From contig NZ_CP038440.1 in NCBI RefSeq assembly GCF_004683885.1, forward strand, positions 468,001 to 532,000: DNA of 64,000 nucleotides, given 5' to 3'. Under the pieces are notes generated by a model. It saw nothing but the letters and a program-made list of their open reading frames with translations. It was not told the origin of the DNA and ran no database searches. How positions within the stretch are numbered: the stretch's first letter is position 1; each line of letters starts with the position of its first letter. Below are positions 34,087 through 43,806 of this stretch, piece by piece. The stretch is from Brevundimonas sp. MF30-B. Lineage in GTDB: Bacteria > Pseudomonadota > Alphaproteobacteria > Caulobacterales > Caulobacteraceae. A program made the position numbers and the translations under genes.

Positions 34087-34812
34087 TCATTCTCCTCGGG
34101 CTTTTTCGCCCTTTAGCTGTGAGTTGGCGAGATGCGCCGCCCAGAGGTCCGGACGCCGTTCCCGCGTGGTCGTCTCCCGCTGCGCCTGCCGCCACTGAGC
34201 GATCCGCCTGTGATCGCCCGACAGAAGCACCTCGGGTATGTCGAGCCCCTCGAACGTCCGCGGTCGCGTGTACTGCGGATGCTCCAAAAGCCCGTCCTCG
34301 AAGCTTTCGGACGACAGGCTGTCGCCTGAGCCGAGCACGCCGGGGATCAGTCTTACGCACGCCTCGATCGCGACCATCGCCGCCGCCTCGCCGCCGGCGA
34401 GAACCGCGTTTCCGACCGAAACCTCCTCGAACCCGCGCGCGTCGAGCACACGCTGATCCACCCCCTCGAACCGACCGCAGAGAACGGTGACGCCGTCCGC
34501 CTTGGCCCATTCCTTGACGCGCGCCTGGGTCAGGGGCCGACCCCGGGCGCTCATGTACAAAAGCGGCCGCCCGGCCCCGGATACGCTGTCGAGCGCCCTG
34601 GCCACCACGTCCGCCTTCAGAACCGCTCCCGGTCCGCCGCCCGCAGGGGTGTCGTCCAGGAAGCCGCGCGTATCTGTGGAAAAGGCGCGAATGTCAACCG
34701 TATCCAGGCTCCACAGGCCCCGCTCGCGCCACGCCGTGCCGATCAGCGAGACGCCGAGCGGCCCCGGAAAGGCCTCGGGAAACATGGTCAGGACGGTGGC
34801 GGTGAAGGGCAT
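34087..34812 (-). CDS. trmD: tRNA (guanine37-N1)-methyltransferase
   Basis: Makes m1G37 in tRNAs reading CNN codons, preventing +1 frameshifts. 241 residues with the SPOUT knot signatures [47 protein letters not shown] and [14 protein letters not shown]. Start ATG at 34810-34812. Upstream lies the kynureninase-like gene on the same strand, not rimM as usual; see the inversion finding. Confidence 0.97.
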   Translation of the reverse strand: MPFTATVLTMFPEAFPGPLGVSLIGTAWRERGLWSLDTVDIRAFSTDTRGFLDDTPAGGGPGAVLKADVVARALDSVSGAGRPLLYMSARGRPLTQARVKEWAKADGVTVLCGRFEGVDQRVLDARGFEEVSVGNAVLAGGEAAAMVAIEACVRLIPGVLGSGDSLSSESFEDGLLEHPQYTRPRTFEGLDIPEVLLSGDHRRIAQWRQAQRETTTRERRPDLWAAHLANSQLKGEKARGE

Positions 34813-34851
34813 GGCGCGGGCTTCATAGAGACAAAGCGCGCGCGGTGCGAC

Positions 34852-36021
34852 TCAACCGTTCAGGACGGAGGCGCAGCGCTGGATCAGGGCGTCCAGGTCG
34901 GCGTCATCCTGATACAGGCCAAAGCCGAAGCGGATGACGTCGTCGCGCACGTCGGTGACGACGCCCGCCTCCAGCAAAGCCGCGCGCCAGGCGGCGGCGT
35001 CCGGGTGACGCAGGGCCAGGAAGCGTGCGCGCGGCGCCTGCGCCTGCACCGGGTTCAGCACCTCGGCCTCGACCAGACGGCCCGCGCGGCCCTCAGTCAC
35101 AGCCGCCTGGAAACGCTCGGCCAGGCTGCGGGCGTGGGCGGCGACGGCCGCGGTGTCCAGGCCGGCCTCGTCCAGGGTGCGACGTACGGCGTTGAAGCGG
35201 TATAGGGCCGTGAAGTCGAACGTAGCGCCCCAGAAGCGGCCCCCGTCGGTGCGGTAGCCGACGCCGCCGGGCGGCCCGGCCAGATCGCCGAACTCTGCGA
35301 ACCAGCCTGTGACGACCGGCCGGGGGCAATAGCCGGCCGGGGCGTGCAGGAAGCAGACGCCCTCCCCGGACATGGCGTATTTGTAGCCGCCGCTCAGGTA
35401 GAAGACGCGGTCCTGGACCGCCGACAGGTCAGTCGGCAGGGCCATGAAGCCATGATAGCCGTCCACCACCACCCACGGCCCGCCGGGGCGAGCCAGCTCG
35501 GCCAGATCCGCGATGCGGTCGAACACGCCGCCGGTGCGGAAGAAGACCTGACTGACCAGGATCAGGTCGTGCGCGCCGGCCCGCGCCGCTTGGACGAAAC
35601 GCTCGGCGAAGGTGTCGAACGGGTCCAGCGCCACGCGCTCGACGACCACCGCGCCGGCCTCTTCCCAGCGGGCGGCCTGGCGGCGGAAGGAATGGAATTC
35701 GCCGTCGGTGGCCAGAATGCGCACGGGACGGCGTTCGATCCCCGACACCAGCCGGACCAGCAGGTCGTGAGTGCTGGAGGCGAACACCACGGTGTTCGGG
35801 TCCGACAGGCCCAGCTCGGCCGCGACATGGGCCTGGGCCTGCGGCACGACCTCGCCGAAGATCTGGTCCCACTTGCGGTCGGCGTGCCGGTTGGCCTCGT
35901 CCCAGGCCGCCTGGTGAGCTTCGAAGCTGGCGTCGGGCCACAGGTGGTGGCTGTGCGCGGCGAAGTGCAGGCGGTCGGGAGCGAGCGACAGGGAGCGGGA
36001 GAACAGGGGTTTGAAACTCAT
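34852..36021 (-). CDS. Kynureninase-like PLP enzyme (aminotransferase class V fold)
   Basis: 389 residues from the ATG at 36019-36021; the frame open above it covers the argJ end and is not coding. The PLP Lys is in YLSGGYKYAMSGEGVCFLHAP, the Asp in VVVDGYHGFMAL, and the phosphate site near ASSTHDLLVRLVSG. The layout is that of kynureninase, which splits kynurenine to anthranilate and alanine, but the sequence is a side branch, so another substrate is possible. kynA at 32-33 kb makes a kynurenine role plausible. It lies 27 bases after argJ. Confidence 0.75.
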   Translation of the reverse strand: MSFKPLFSRSLSLAPDRLHFAAHSHHLWPDASFEAHQAAWDEANRHADRKWDQIFGEVVPQAQAHVAAELGLSDPNTVVFASSTHDLLVRLVSGIERRPVRILATDGEFHSFRRQAARWEEAGAVVVERVALDPFDTFAERFVQAARAGAHDLILVSQVFFRTGGVFDRIADLAELARPGGPWVVVDGYHGFMALPTDLSAVQDRVFYLSGGYKYAMSGEGVCFLHAPAGYCPRPVVTGWFAEFGDLAGPPGGVGYRTDGGRFWGATFDFTALYRFNAVRRTLDEAGLDTAAVAAHARSLAERFQAAVTEGRAGRLVEAEVLNPVQAQAPRARFLALRHPDAAAWRAALLEAGVVTDVRDDVIRFGFGLYQDDADLDALIQRCASVLNG

Positions 36022-36047
36022 GGTCGTCCTTGCGGCCGCCGGAACCG

Positions 36048-37457
36048 TCAACTGCGATAGTCGCCGTTGATCTCGATGTAGCGCTTGGTCAGATCGCAGG
36101 TCCACACCGTGGCCGAGGCGCGGCCAGAGCCGACGTCCACCGTGATGTCGATCTCCGGGCGCTTCATATAGGCGCTCATCTTGGCCTCGTCGTAGGTCGG
36201 CGAGGGCGCGCCGTCGACCGCCGCGACATGGGGGCCGAAGCGGATAGCCAGGCGGTCGCGGTCGACCGGCTCCTCGGTCTTGCCCACCGCCATGACGATG
36301 CGGCCCCAGTTGGCGTCCTCGCCGGCGATGGCGGTCTTGACCAGAGGGCTGTCGGCGATCGACTTGGCCAGCTTGCGCGCCGACGCGGGGCTGGCGGCGC
36401 CGTCCACCGTCACCTTGACGAACTTGGTCGCCCCCTCGCCGTCGCGCACCAGCTGGTGCGCCAGGTCCAGCATGACCTTGTCCAGGGCGGCCGAGAAGCT
36501 CTTGAGCCGGCGGTCGCCGACCCGGCCAATGCGCGGCGCGCCCGAGGCGCCGGTGGCGAAGATCAGGGCCGTATCGTTGGTCGAAGTGTCGCCGTCCACC
36601 GTCACCGAATTAAAGGTGGTGCGCACATGCACGTTCAGCAGCGCCCTCAGCACCGGGGGCGCAATGGCGGCGTCGGTGACGATGAAGGCCAGCATGGTGG
36701 CCATGTCGGGCGCGATCATGCCCGACCCCTTGGCGATGCCGGCGACCTTCACCTTGACGCCGTCGATCTCGGCCTCGGCCGCCGAGCCCTTGGGGAAGGT
36801 GTCGGTGGTCATGATGGCCTGGCCCGCCTCGGCCCAGCGATCCGCATGAAGGGCGGCCTCGACGTCGGGCAGGCGCGCCACGATCTTCTTCTCGTCCAGC
36901 ACCACGCCGATGACACCGGTCGAGGCCAGCATGACGTCGCGCTGGCGGCAGCCGAAGCGCTTGGCCACTTCCGACGCGGTGCGCCGAGCCGCGTCGGCGC
37001 CGGCCTTTCCGGTGAAGGCGTTGGCGCAACCCGCGTTGACGACCAGGGCGCGCACGTCCTCGCCGCCGCGATCCGCCTCCAGATGCCGCCGGCACCAGTC
37101 CACGGGGGCCGAACCCACCTTGTGCCGGGTGAAGACGCCGGCGCAGGTCGTGCCGGGCGCGAAGCGGAAGACCGTCAGATCCTGTCGCTCGTGCTTGTAG
37201 AACCCGGCCCGCGCTGTGGCGATCTCGACCCCGACGATCGGGGCGATCGCGGGGAAGGGCACGGCCAGAGGCGACACGTCCAGGCCCGGCTTGCCCGGCG
37301 CGGCCGGCGCAGCGGTGGCGACGGTTCCCCCAGTCGCCCGCTTCAGCGCCGTGGCGAACGGATCCAGCGCCTTTTCGAGCGCATGTTCGAGCTTGTGCCC
37401 CGTCGAGGCCTTCGAAGGCTTCTGTGGCCGGCTTGGAGGCGTGGGCTTGCGGCTCAA
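36048..37457 (-). CDS. argJ: Glutamate N-acetyltransferase/N-acetylglutamate synthase ArgJ
   Basis: Cyclic arginine pathway enzyme that moves acetyl from N-acetylornithine to glutamate. It is made as a precursor cut before the Thr in GMIAPDMATMLAFI. Other signatures: FTRHKVGSAPVDWCR and ATGASGAPRIGRV. A 60-residue Lys/Pro/Ala-rich N-terminal extension precedes the family start (SPLAVPFPAI). The start is TTG at 37455-37457 and overlaps the stop of the PpiC-type gene (TTGA), which suggests coupling; a GTG just before SPLAV is an alternative. Confidence 0.93.
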   Translation of the reverse strand: MSRKPTPPSRPQKPSKASTGHKLEHALEKALDPFATALKRATGGTVATAAPAAPGKPGLDVSPLAVPFPAIAPIVGVEIATARAGFYKHERQDLTVFRFAPGTTCAGVFTRHKVGSAPVDWCRRHLEADRGGEDVRALVVNAGCANAFTGKAGADAARRTASEVAKRFGCRQRDVMLASTGVIGVVLDEKKIVARLPDVEAALHADRWAEAGQAIMTTDTFPKGSAAEAEIDGVKVKVAGIAKGSGMIAPDMATMLAFIVTDAAIAPPVLRALLNVHVRTTFNSVTVDGDTSTNDTALIFATGASGAPRIGRVGDRRLKSFSAALDKVMLDLAHQLVRDGEGATKFVKVTVDGAASPASARKLAKSIADSPLVKTAIAGEDANWGRIVMAVGKTEEPVDRDRLAIRFGPHVAAVDGAPSPTYDEAKMSAYMKRPEIDITVDVGSGRASATVWTCDLTKRYIEINGDYRS

Positions 37458-38341
37458 GACGCGACGACCCCCTTGGAAGGTGACTTGGACGGCGTTTGCG
37501 GCGCCGGCAGGATTTCGACCTCGGCCTTGCCGCGCAGATCCTCAAGCAAGCGACGCACACCCTCATAGGTCAGATAACGCACGATTTGGGGGCGCGCCTG
37601 CTCCAGCGTCGGCGGCGTGGCGGGGCGTCGGTCCTCGACCTTGACCACGGCCCAGCCGCCCTCGGTCTCGAAAGGGCCCACCAGGGCGCCCGACGGCTGG
37701 TCGCGCAGCGCGTCGGCGTATGCCTGCGGCAGGACGTCCAGAGTGGAATAGCCCAGGTCGCCGCCGGAAAAGCGCGTCGCCTCGTCAACTGAGCGTTCGC
37801 CGGCCACCGCCTCGAAGGCGGCGCCTTGGGCCAGCACGCCGACCACGGCCTCTGCTTCCGGCCGGGTGCGCAACAGGATCAGGCGAAGGCGCAGCTCTTC
37901 GGCGTTCTGCGCCAGCCTGAGCTGCTCCTGATACAGCCGCTCAACCGCCTGGTCGGAGATCGAGCCGTTGACCACGCTCTCGACCAGCATGTCGCCGAGA
38001 ATGCGCTGACGCGTCGCTTCCAGCCGGCGCTGGGCCAGGGCGGACTGGTCCAGACCCCGCCGTTCGGCCTCGCGGGCCAGCAGGCGCTGATCGACCACTT
38101 CGTCAAGCACGCGGCGGAACAGGTCGGAGGTGGCGTCCAGCGGTTCGCCGTCGCCGACCAGACCTTGGGCCACCGCCTCGCGTCGCACGTCGGAGGCCCA
38201 GATAGTCTGGCCCTCGACCGTGGCGACCGCCTGGTCGCCGGCCTCGGGCGGACGGCCTTCGCCCCCCCGGCCGCAGGCGGCCAGGGTCAACAGTCCCAGA
38301 GCCAGCGCCACAATGGTGATCGGGCGCGAAACCAATCTCAT
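37454..38341 (-). CDS. PpiC/SurA-type peptidyl-prolyl isomerase lipoprotein
   Basis: 295 residues from the ATG at 38339-38341, GGGGAG 5 bases upstream. Lipoprotein signal MRLVSRPITIVALALGLLTLAAC (lipobox LAAC). A SurA-N-like helical domain (residues 40-140) is followed by a parvulin-type rotamase domain (about 145-245; RFSGGDLGYSTLDVLPQAYADAL, GPFETEGGWAVVKVEDRR). It probably assists folding of outer-membrane proteins. The frame is open far upstream through secA, but only this part is coding. Operon with argJ. Confidence 0.88.
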   Translation of the reverse strand: MRLVSRPITIVALALGLLTLAACGRGGEGRPPEAGDQAVATVEGQTIWASDVRREAVAQGLVGDGEPLDATSDLFRRVLDEVVDQRLLAREAERRGLDQSALAQRRLEATRQRILGDMLVESVVNGSISDQAVERLYQEQLRLAQNAEELRLRLILLRTRPEAEAVVGVLAQGAAFEAVAGERSVDEATRFSGGDLGYSTLDVLPQAYADALRDQPSGALVGPFETEGGWAVVKVEDRRPATPPTLEQARPQIVRYLTYEGVRRLLEDLRGKAEVEILPAPQTPSKSPSKGVVAS

Positions 38342-38385
38342 CGGCGCTCCCCGCCCAGCGGCGCCGGAACCCAAAGGCCGTGCGC

Positions 38386-38461
38386 CCGAAAAGCCCCTCG
38401 CGTTGACAGGGGTATGGCCGGTGCTTAAGTCCCGCCTGCGCCCAAGTCGAGGGGTTTTCGG
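38386..38461. promoter_or_regulatory. Inverted repeat flanking a promoter upstream of secA
   Basis: Arms ccgaaaagcccctcg (38386-38400) and cgaggggttttcgg (38448-38461) are complementary except for one missing base. Between them is TTGACA (38403-38408) with a possible -10 near 38425-38430 (TTAAGT). The arms could form an operator pair or a leader structure for secA, whose ATG is 156 bases downstream. Confidence 0.45.
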
Positions 38462-38617
38462 CCGTTCGCGCGGCCCTGCGCGCGCTTGAACAGGCGCCCG
38501 GGGGCGCCGGCCGGCTTGATCCCGCCGCAGGCGCGTCGTCACCGCCCCACCCTGGGCCCCGTCCTGGGATCTTTTCAGAGCCGTCCCCACGCGCTCCACC
38601 GCCTTACCGGAAACTCC

Positions 38618-41461
38618 ATGCTCGGCATCAAGAAACTGTTCGGCTCCGCCAACGACCGCAAGGTCAAGGGCTTCATGGCCCAGGTGCAGAAGATCAATGC
38701 GATGGAGCCCAAGTACGCGGCCCTGTCGGACGACGAACTTCGGATGATGACGGACCACTTCCGCGACCGCATCGAGAAGGGCGAAAGCCTCGACAAAATT
38801 CTGCCGGGAGCCTTCGCCGTGGCGCGCGAAGCCTCCAAGCGCGTCCTGGGTCAGCGACAGTACGACGTCCAGCTGGCCGGCGGCATGATCCTGCACGAGG
38901 GCGGCATCGCCGAGATGCGCACGGGCGAGGGCAAGACCCTGGTCGCGATCGCGCCGGCCTATCTGAACGCCCTGGCCGGCAAGGGCGTGCACGTCATCAC
39001 CGTCAACGACTATCTGGCGCGGCGCGACGCCGACTGGATGGGCCGCGTTTATGGCTTCCTGGGGCTGGAGGTCGGGGTCATTGTCAACGGCCTGTCCCAG
39101 GGCCAGCGCCAGGCCGCCTATGAGGCGGACATCACCTACGGCACCAACAATGAATTCGGCTTCGACTACCTGCGCGACAACCTGGTCTATGACCGACGCG
39201 AGATGGTCCAGCGCGGCCACCACTTCGCCATCACCGACGAGGTCGACTCTATCCTGATCGACGAGGCCCGGACCCCTCTGATCATCTCGGGCCCGACCGA
39301 GGACCGGTCCGAACTCTACAAGATCGTCGACGCCATCGTGAAGAAGATGATCGTCGACAAGTCGACCTATGACCTCGACGAAAAGCAACGCCAGGCCCTG
39401 CTGACGGAAGAGGGCTCCGAATACATGGAGCGGGCCCTGGCCGAGGCCGGCCACCTGGATGCCGACACGACGGACCTCTATGAGGCGGCCAACGTCAGCC
39501 TGGTGCACCACATCAACCAGGCGCTTCGCGCCAACACCCTGTACCAGCGCGACAAGGACTACATCATCAAGGGCGGCGAGATCGTCCTGATCGACGAATA
39601 CACGGGCCGCATGATGACCGGCCGACGTCTGTCCGAGGGCCTGCACCAGGCCATCGAGGCCAAGGAAGACGTCAAGATCATGCCCGAGAACCAGACCCTG
39701 GCCTCGGTGACGATCCAGAACTATTTCCGCCTCTACTCCAAGCTCTCGGGTATGACCGGCACGGCCGCGACGGAGGCCCAGGAGTTCATGGACATCTACA
39801 AGATGGACGTCCTGGAGGTGCCGACCCACCGTCCGATCCAGCGCAAGGACTACGACGACGAGGTCTATCGGACCTACGCCGAGAAGAACCGCGCCATCGC
39901 CGCCCAGGTCGCCGACTGCCACGTGCGCGGCCAGCCCATCCTCGTCGGCACCGTGTCCATCGAGAAGTCCGAGGAGCTGTCCAAGCTGCTCGACACCTAT
40001 GACTACAAGGTCGAGACCGCCCGCACGCTGAAGCCTGAATACGCCGGCCGGGAAAAGGAAGCGCAGAAGATCGGGGACGACGCCTACGACATTACCTATG
40101 TCACGGGCCGCGGCATCCCCCACAGCGTCCTGAACGCCCGCCAGCACGAGCAGGAAGCCTTCATCGTCGCCGACGCCGGCCTGCCGGGCGCGGTGACCAT
40201 CGCCACCAACATGGCCGGCCGCGGCACCGACATCCAGCTGGGCGGCAATCTGGAGATGCGCCTGGACAAGTGGCGTCTGGACCAGCGCAATATGGGCCTG
40301 GAGATCACGCGCGAGGCCGAAATCGCGATGGAGGTCCAGCTGAAGGCCGAGATCGCCGTTCAGCGCGAGAAATCGCTGGCCGCCGGCGGCCTGTTCGTTC
40401 TGGGCACCGAGCGCCATGAAAGCCGCCGCATCGACAACCAGCTGCGCGGCCGCACCGGCCGTCAGGGCGATCCCGGCACCTCGAAATTCTATCTGTCGTG
40501 CGAAGACGACCTGCTGCGCATCTTCGCCGGCGACCGGCTGGACGCCATCATGCAGCGCTTCGGCGTCGCCGAGGGCGAGGCCATCAGCCATCCGTGGCTG
40601 AACCGCGCGGTCGAGACGGCCCAGAAGCGGGTCGAGGCGCGCAACTACGACATGCGCAAGAACGTGCTGAAATACGACGACGTCGTGAACGACCAGCGCA
40701 AGGCCGTGTTCGAACAGCGCCAGGAGTTCATGGATTCCGAAGACCTGTCGGAACTGGTCGACGACTTCCGCCGGGACGTGGTCTCCGACCTGGTCGAGCG
40801 CCACATGCCGCCCAAGGCCTACGCCGAACAGTGGGACATCGACGGCCTGGACGAGAAGGTGAAATCCACCCTCGGCCTTGAGTTGCCGTTGCACGACTGG
40901 GCCGCCGAGGAAGGCGTCTCCAACGAAGAGATCGAGGAGCGCATCCAGGCCGCCGCCGACGCGCGCGCGGCCGAGCGCCTGGAGCAGATCGGCGCCGAGC
41001 AGACGCGCGGGCTCGAAAAGCAGTTCCTGATGCAGATGATCGACATGCAGTGGCGCGAGCACCTGGTGCATCTGGACCATCTGCGGGGCGTCATCGGCCT
41101 GCGTGGCTATGGCCAGCGCGATCCGCTGAACGAGTACAAGACCGAAGCCTTCAACCTGTTCGAAGGCCTGCTGCATGAGCTGCGCCACAACGTCACCCGC
41201 TGGCTGATGACGGTCGAGTTCCGGTTCCAGCCGCCGCCGGAGATGCCCGAGTTTCAGGAGATCCACCTGAACCCCGGCACCGGCGAAAACGAGATGGCCA
41301 ACCCCATGGCCCAGAACCCGGAAGGCCAATTGCAGGGCGACGACCGTGCGCGCCTGCCCGTCGAGGCCCTGCCTGCCGGCTGGCAGCAGACCTCGCGCAA
41401 CGCGCCCTGCCCCTGCGGCTCGGGCCGCAAGTTCAAGCACTGCCACGGGGCGCTGGTCTGA
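38618..41461 (+). CDS. secA: Preprotein translocase ATPase SecA
   Basis: Motor of the Sec export pathway at the inner membrane. 947 residues from the ATG at 38618 ([15 protein letters not shown]). Walker [44 protein letters not shown] and the C-terminal zinc site [14 protein letters not shown] are all present. Length is usual for alphaproteobacteria. The upstream region has a TTGACA promoter inside an inverted repeat. mutT follows after 13 bases and is likely cotranscribed. Confidence 0.98.
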   Translation: MLGIKKLFGSANDRKVKGFMAQVQKINAMEPKYAALSDDELRMMTDHFRDRIEKGESLDKILPGAFAVAREASKRVLGQRQYDVQLAGGMILHEGGIAEMRTGEGKTLVAIAPAYLNALAGKGVHVITVNDYLARRDADWMGRVYGFLGLEVGVIVNGLSQGQRQAAYEADITYGTNNEFGFDYLRDNLVYDRREMVQRGHHFAITDEVDSILIDEARTPLIISGPTEDRSELYKIVDAIVKKMIVDKSTYDLDEKQRQALLTEEGSEYMERALAEAGHLDADTTDLYEAANVSLVHHINQALRANTLYQRDKDYIIKGGEIVLIDEYTGRMMTGRRLSEGLHQAIEAKEDVKIMPENQTLASVTIQNYFRLYSKLSGMTGTAATEAQEFMDIYKMDVLEVPTHRPIQRKDYDDEVYRTYAEKNRAIAAQVADCHVRGQPILVGTVSIEKSEELSKLLDTYDYKVETARTLKPEYAGREKEAQKIGDDAYDITYVTGRGIPHSVLNARQHEQEAFIVADAGLPGAVTIATNMAGRGTDIQLGGNLEMRLDKWRLDQRNMGLEITREAEIAMEVQLKAEIAVQREKSLAAGGLFVLGTERHESRRIDNQLRGRTGRQGDPGTSKFYLSCEDDLLRIFAGDRLDAIMQRFGVAEGEAISHPWLNRAVETAQKRVEARNYDMRKNVLKYDDVVNDQRKAVFEQRQEFMDSEDLSELVDDFRRDVVSDLVERHMPPKAYAEQWDIDGLDEKVKSTLGLELPLHDWAAEEGVSNEEIEERIQAAADARAAERLEQIGAEQTRGLEKQFLMQMIDMQWREHLVHLDHLRGVIGLRGYGQRDPLNEYKTEAFNLFEGLLHELRHNVTRWLMTVEFRFQPPPEMPEFQEIHLNPGTGENEMANPMAQNPEGQLQGDDRARLPVEALPAGWQQTSRNAPCPCGSGRKFKHCHGALV

Positions 41462-41474
41462 TCGGGCCGAACTG

Positions 41475-41903
41475 GTGACCTCCGACAACGCGGCCATCGC
41501 AACGACGCCTGTCGTACTGGTGGTCGCCGTCGCCCTGGTCGACGCCGACGGGCGCGTGCTTATCGCCCAGCGGCCCGAAGGCAAGCAGATGGCCGGCCTT
41601 TGGGAGTTCCCAGGCGGCAAGGTCGAGCCCGGTGAGCGGCCGGAGCAGGCCCTGATCCGGGAGCTGAAGGAAGAGCTGGACATTGACGTCCAGTCGGCCT
41701 GCCTGGCGCCCTTCGTTTTCGCCAGCCACGGTTACGAATCCTTTCACCTTCTGATGCCACTGTATCTGTGTCGGCGGTGGTCCGGCGTGGTGAAGGCCCG
41801 CGAGCACGCGCGGCTTGCGTGGGTCAAACCGGATCGGCTGAGGGACTATCCCATGCCGCCGGCGGACGAACCTCTGGTCGCCTGGCTGCGCGACCTGCTC
41901 TGA
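41475..41903 (+). CDS. mutT: 8-oxo-dGTP diphosphatase MutT (Nudix)
   Basis: Removes oxidised dGTP from the nucleotide pool. The Nudix box GGKVEPGERPEQALIRELKEEL is intact with its REL.EEL core. 142 residues starting at GTG 41475 (VTSDNAAIATTPVVLVVAVAL); no ATG exists in the frame before the conserved region. It directly follows secA, a common neighbour in alphaproteobacteria. Confidence 0.9.
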   Translation: MTSDNAAIATTPVVLVVAVALVDADGRVLIAQRPEGKQMAGLWEFPGGKVEPGERPEQALIRELKEELDIDVQSACLAPFVFASHGYESFHLLMPLYLCRRWSGVVKAREHARLAWVKPDRLRDYPMPPADEPLVAWLRDLL

Positions 41904-41927
41904 CGCCTTGAGGAGGGCGGCCGGTCG

Positions 41928-42107
41928 ATGCAGACCTTCATTCAGCGGCTGATCGACGATGAATCCGGGGCCACGGCGCTGGAGTACGGCCTGATCATCT
42001 CGCTGATGTTCCTTGTCTTCCTCAGCGCCCTGACCGCCTTTGGCAACCACACCAGCGGCCTTTTCAATCGAGCCATGGACGCGATCCGTGGGGCGATGGG
42101 CGGCTGA
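41928..42107 (+). CDS. Flp-type (type IVb) pilin, orphan
   Basis: 59 residues, translated by hand: MQTFIQRLIDDESG, then ATALEYGLIISLMFL and a hydrophobic helix, ending RAMDAIRGAMGG. The prepilin peptidase cleavage site G/ATALEY with Glu at +5 and Tyr at +6 is exact for Flp pilins. AGGAGGG lies 8 bases upstream of the ATG at 41928. Flp pilins form tight-adherence pili, but no cpa/tad assembly genes are in this window, so secretion would need a machine encoded elsewhere. Located 24 bases after mutT. Confidence 0.85.
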   Translation: MQTFIQRLIDDESGATALEYGLIISLMFLVFLSALTAFGNHTSGLFNRAMDAIRGAMGG

Positions 42108-42110
42108 CCG

Positions 42111-42992
42111 CTAATCCTCGCCCGTCTGCTCCCTGACGCCCAGGGCGTCCGCCAAACGCATCTTCGCCGATCCGCGCGTCAGCGGCTTCTGCTGGCTCTC
42201 GTGCGGGGCCCAGCCGGCCAGGTGGATGATCTCAAAGGTCGCGCGCACCCGCCCGTCCGGATCCGAGAACCGTTCCGCATAAAGCGCCGCCGCACGCGCG
42301 GCGATCTCGCGCGTCAGGGGCCGGACGGGCCCGGCCAGGGCGTTGGTTTCGCCCATGGCCCGCAGATCGCGCATCAGGGCGAAGGCGTCGGAATAGCGCA
42401 CCACCACCGTGTCGACGTCCACCACCGGCAGGGCGAATCCCGCCCGTTGCAGCAGGGCCGCGCCGTCATAGCCGTCCGCGAAGGGCGACACCCGCGCCTG
42501 GGCGCCGCCGCGCACCTGAAGTTCTGCCTCGGTCAGGACCTGCCGCAGCTCCGATAACGTTCCAGCGCCGAAGATCGCACCGAGAAACAGCCCGTCGGGT
42601 CGCAACGCGCGCCGGATCTGGGCCAGGGCGCCGGGCAGGTCGTCGGCCCAGTGCAGGCCCAGCAAGGCCACGATCAGATCGGTCGATCCGGGCGCCCGAT
42701 CCAGCGGCTGATGCGCCGGCGCCGCGCGCCAGGCCGGATCGCCGGCCTCGACCGCCCCCACGCGCTCCGCCGACGGTCCCTCGGCCAGGGCCTCGGCGAA
42801 CAGGCCGACGTGAGGCGACAGGTCGACCGCGGCCGGAAACTCGCGCAGGATGGCCGCCAGACTGTCGGCGGCGTCGGCGGCGACGCGGCGGTGCAGGAAG
42901 TCGGCCTGGGGGAACAGGCCCTGCGCGCGCGCCAGACGGGCGGCGCGACGGGCGGGGTCGAACAGTCGGGGCGGGGCGGAGGAGGAGCTCAT
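42111..42992 (-). CDS. NDUFAF5-like SAM-dependent methyltransferase family protein
   Basis: 293 residues. Class I methyltransferase-like fold; the C-terminal FEIIHLAGWAPHESQQKPL motif is characteristic of the alphaproteobacterial/mitochondrial NDUFAF5 branch, whose human member hydroxylates an arginine of a complex I subunit. The N-terminal LFDPARRAARLARAQ is also typical. Here the SAM-binding glycine-rich motif is poorly kept. Start ATG (42992-42990) overlaps the start of comF on the opposite strand (shared CATG). Confidence 0.82.
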   Translation of the reverse strand: MSSSSAPPRLFDPARRAARLARAQGLFPQADFLHRRVAADAADSLAAILREFPAAVDLSPHVGLFAEALAEGPSAERVGAVEAGDPAWRAAPAHQPLDRAPGSTDLIVALLGLHWADDLPGALAQIRRALRPDGLFLGAIFGAGTLSELRQVLTEAELQVRGGAQARVSPFADGYDGAALLQRAGFALPVVDVDTVVVRYSDAFALMRDLRAMGETNALAGPVRPLTREIAARAAALYAERFSDPDGRVRATFEIIHLAGWAPHESQQKPLTRGSAKMRLADALGVREQTGED

Positions 42993-43782
42993 GTCGCTTC
43001 AGGATGGGGGCTGGACGCGCGGTTTGAAAGCCGCGCCGCACCTCAAGGCGTTCGGGCGCGCCCTCGCCGACGTGCTTTTGCCGCCCCTGGCGCACGACAG
43101 CCGCGAGGCCACCGCCTCCATGGGCCTGACGCCCGACGCCTGGAGCCGCGTGGTGTTCCTGGAGGATCCCGTGTGCGACGGCTGCGGAGCCGCGTTCGAA
43201 TTCGACGGCGGGGCCTTTGCCGAAACCAAATGCGCGGCCTGCCTGACCAAGCCCTACCGGTTCGAGCGAGCGCGGGCCGCCTGTGTCTATGACGAAGCAT
43301 CGCGCGGCCTGATCCTGAAGTTCAAGCACGGCGATCAGCAGCAGTTCGGTCCTCTGTTTGCGCGCTGGATCAGCCGATCGGCCGCGCCCTTGATCGCCGA
43401 GGCCGACGCCATCGCCCCGGTGCCGCTGCACCCCGCCCGCCTGCTGGGACGGCGCTTCAATCAGGCCGCCGAGATCGCGCGCCCGCTGGCCCGTGCGGCC
43501 CGGCGCGAGTATCTGCCCGACGCCCTGGCCCGCACCCGCGCGACGGACACCCAGGGCGGCAAGTCCGGCCGCGGTCGGCGCGAGAACGTGCACGGCGCCT
43601 TCGTGATGACCGAGGCGGGCCGCCTGAAGGTCAGAGGGCGGCGCATCCTTCTGGTCGATGACGTATTGACTACCGGAGCCACCGCCGAGGCCTGCGCCGA
43701 GGCGCTGATCGCCGCGGGCGCGCGCGCCGTGGATCTGGCGGTCGTCGCCAGGGTGCGCACCGCGCGCGAACTGCCTATCTAG
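42991..43782 (+). CDS. comF: ComF-family amidophosphoribosyltransferase-like protein
   Basis: 263 residues from the ATG at 42991, with ggaggaggagc immediately upstream. An N-terminal zinc-ribbon-like part (PVCDGCGAAF ... CAACL) is followed by a phosphoribosyltransferase domain (LVDDVLTTGAT PRPP-binding loop and NQAAEIARPLARAA). ComF proteins help natural transformation by aiding DNA uptake across the inner membrane in other bacteria; in this setting its role is unproven. It is divergent from, and shares start-codon bases with, the methyltransferase. Confidence 0.9.
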   Translation: MSLQDGGWTRGLKAAPHLKAFGRALADVLLPPLAHDSREATASMGLTPDAWSRVVFLEDPVCDGCGAAFEFDGGAFAETKCAACLTKPYRFERARAACVYDEASRGLILKFKHGDQQQFGPLFARWISRSAAPLIAEADAIAPVPLHPARLLGRRFNQAAEIARPLARAARREYLPDALARTRATDTQGGKSGRGRRENVHGAFVMTEAGRLKVRGRRILLVDDVLTTGATAEACAEALIAAGARAVDLAVVARVRTARELPI

Positions 43783-43806
43783 GGCTAGTCAACACGGAGA
43801 AGAAAT

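Noticed and set aside
38342-41683. Long upstream extension of the PpiC-type gene across secA
   Set aside because: The frame is open by chance; a lipoprotein signal and ribosome-binding site place the real start at 38341.
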